Shown here in pieces: positions 62,822-64,000 of a stretch of 64,000 nucleotides of DNA. Under the pieces are notes generated by a model. The model saw nothing but the letters and a program-made list of their open reading frames with translations. It was not told where the DNA came from and searched no databases. Source of the DNA: Bacteroidetes bacterium 2013_40CM_41_45 (GTDB taxonomy: Bacteria; Bacteroidota; Bacteroidia; AKYH767-A; 2013-40CM-41-45). The first letter of the stretch is position 1. Each line of letters opens with the position of its first letter. The stretch lies in NCBI GenBank assembly GCA_002215675.1, contig NGFH01000002.1, positions 471,887 through 535,886 of the forward strand, in the 5' to 3' direction. The translations under genes and the position numbers were made by a program.

Positions 62822-62920
62822 AAATACTCAAAAAGAACAATCCGGTTTTTTTAAGGCGAGTGCATGGAAAATTGCTTCGCAGGAAGGACAAAAAAACTTA
62901 CGAAAAAAATATTTATTAAC

Positions 62921-62950
62921 ATGTGGTAAGAAATGGTAAAATGTGGTAAA
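62921..62950 (+). promoter_or_regulatory. MraZ-type operator: three direct 10-bp repeats
   Basis: ATGTGGTAAG, AAATGGTAAA and ATGTGGTAAA repeat head to tail with a 10-bp period, sharing TGGTAA. Direct repeats at this spacing upstream of mraZ fit MraZ autoregulation of the dcw operon. A TATATTAG-like -7 box lies at about 62959-62966. Confidence 0.8.
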
Positions 62951-63011
62951 ACGTGTTTATATTAGCCGCCAGAAAAATTTCTGCCGGGGTAATAGGTCTA
63001 CACAAAAATTT

Positions 63012-63476
63012 ATGCAATCACTCTTAGGAGAATTTCCTTGTGCCGTTGATGATAAAGGACGCCTGATGCTGCCGGCTGCATTGTGTAAGCAGTTGCCGGT
63101 TTCGCAACGGAAAAAACTGGTGGTGAACCGCGGGTTTGAAAATCATTTAACCCTTTACACCGTTAATGTTTGGAAAAAGGTAACAGCAGAACTCAACAAG
63201 CTGAACCTTTATGTCAGGAAAAACCGCGATTTCGTGCGCAGGTTTCACAATGGTGCAACGGAACTGGCCGCCGACGGCACCAACCGGATTCTGATTCCGA
63301 AGCCGCTGCTTCAGTATGCAGTCATTTCGAAAGATGCGGTGCTCGTTGCTTTCTCAGACCGCATAGAACTTTGGTCGCAGACGGAATACGATAAACTGAT
63401 GAAAGACCGTGACGTGGACTTTGCAGCGCTTGCCGAAGATGTGATGGGACGCAGCAAAACCGAAGACAGGGAATAA
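63012..63476 (+). CDS. mraZ: Transcriptional regulator MraZ
   Basis: 154 residues from ATG 63012. Two SpoVT/AbrB-type swapped-hairpin modules: LLGEFPCAVDDKGRLMLPAA near the start and AADGTNRILIPKPLLQYAV near residue 100, each with the DxKGR-type turn or its relic (DGTNR). Bacterial MraZ forms octamer-like rings that bind direct repeats in its own promoter and repress the division/cell wall cluster. The frame is open 23 codons upstream to 62943, but that part runs through the operator, so it is not coding. It overlaps the rsmH start by one base. Confidence 0.95.
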   Translation: MQSLLGEFPCAVDDKGRLMLPAALCKQLPVSQRKKLVVNRGFENHLTLYTVNVWKKVTAELNKLNLYVRKNRDFVRRFHNGATELAADGTNRILIPKPLLQYAVISKDAVLVAFSDRIELWSQTEYDKLMKDRDVDFAALAEDVMGRSKTEDRE

Positions 63477-64000
63477 TGAATTACCATGAGCCGGTTCTGC
63501 TTGCGGAAGCAATAGAAGGAATGAATATTAAAACCGGTGGAATTTATGTAGATGTAACATATGGTGGTGGAGGTCATTCGAAAGCAATAGTTGAGAAACT
63601 GAATAACGGAAAGATGTTTGCTTTCGACCAGGATGAAGATGCAGCAAAAAATGCAATTCAGGATAAAAAATTTACGTTGATAAAAAGCAACTTCAGGTAT
63701 ATAAAAAGGTTCATGAGGCATTACAATGCGCTGCCTGTAGACGGAATTCTTGCCGACCTGGGAATTTCCTCGCACCAGGTTGATACAGCATCGCGCGGGT
63801 TTTCAACCCGGTTTGATTCTCCTCTGGATATGCGAATGAACACGGAGCAGAAACTCAGCGCGCAGGAGGTTATCAATACGTATCCGGAAGAAAAACTGAA
63901 ATATATTTTTTCTGAATACGGTGAGGTAGAAAATGCCGGCAAGGTTGCTTACCAGGTTGCTGCAGCAAGAAAATCGAAAGCGATTGAAACAACCAAACAA
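63476..64000 (+). CDS. rsmH: 16S rRNA (cytosine1402-N4)-methyltransferase RsmH, 5' part only
   Basis: 175 codons are visible, and the frame runs off the right edge. The start ATG overlaps the mraZ stop (TAATG). MNYHEPVLLAEAIEGM is the family start, and VDVTYGGGGHSKAI is the SAM-binding loop, followed by ADLGISSHQVD and SPLDMRMN, all characteristic of RsmH/MraW. It methylates C1402 in 16S rRNA. It is the second gene of the dcw cluster, which continues beyond the window. Confidence 0.96.
   Translation, partial: MNYHEPVLLAEAIEGMNIKTGGIYVDVTYGGGGHSKAIVEKLNNGKMFAFDQDEDAAKNAIQDKKFTLIKSNFRYIKRFMRHYNALPVDGILADLGISSHQVDTASRGFSTRFDSPLDMRMNTEQKLSAQEVINTYPEEKLKYIFSEYGEVENAGKVAYQVAAARKSKAIETTKQ

Overview
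The window is a 64 kb piece of a Bacteroidota chromosome. This rests on type IX secretion (T9SS) C-terminal sorting tails at 12426-17837 and 51046-53208, on -7 promoter boxes of the form TAnnTTTG, on the near absence of Shine-Dalgarno sites, on a fused SecDF, on an HYC_CC_PP/TonB-receptor operon, and on Bacteroidota-type RpoB/RpoC and MraZ. The sequence does not support a genus.

Layout. 1-7151 (minus): an exopolysaccharide/O-antigen cluster read as one overlapping string: flippase, AsnB-type amidotransferase, polymerase-like membrane protein, glycosyltransferase, and a two-domain sugar dehydrogenase cut by the left edge. pheS and a secreted cyclophilin lie upstream. 9191-17837: small secreted proteins, a von Willebrand A protein, a beta-barrel gene inserted between two T9SS gene tails (one a relic), and a 1803-residue T9SS surface protein. 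17971-21012: metal-linked operon (HYC_CC_PP protein, TonB receptor, HMA protein). 21016-33476: mostly housekeeping (CBS-type PLP enzyme, SpmA/SpmB-like membrane protein, tpiA, secDF, gap) plus small envelope proteins and an arsR-arsI pair. 33477-34085: a gene-free island of palindromes.

34086-47781 is the information-processing operon: tRNA-Thr(TGT), Tyr, Gly, Thr(GGT), tuf, tRNA-Trp, secE, nusG, rplK, rplA, rplJ, rplL, rpoB, rpoC, with a consensus promoter in front and a terminator after rpoC. 48025-53208 is an AT-rich accessory block of secreted proteins (SprB-repeat/tail-fibre-like protein, two mosaic PKD lipoproteins, a dimethylformamidase-beta-like T9SS protein). 53212-62821 holds a LolC/E-type permease, rpe, mgtE, a cation efflux pump overlapping a phospholipase D enzyme, a DD-carboxypeptidase, a DUF4468 protein, an SPFH protein and an alpha/beta hydrolase. 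The right edge opens the dcw (division/cell wall) cluster with mraZ and the start of rsmH, behind a threefold MraZ-type operator repeat.

The most unusual signal is in the tRNA spacers. Downstream of tRNA-Thr(GGT) and of tRNA-Trp lie copies of the 3' part of the same tRNA in which the anticodon arm has been exactly replaced by a 15-nt palindrome TCCGCC-N3-GGCGGA; in one copy the T arm is also replaced, by another palindrome. The same 15-mer recurs in the rplL-rpoB spacer. Separately, many intergenic gaps hold hairpins built from degenerate 6-8 nt words (GTTATAC, TTATCCG, AATCCGAAA and others) that look like one class of element using different words.
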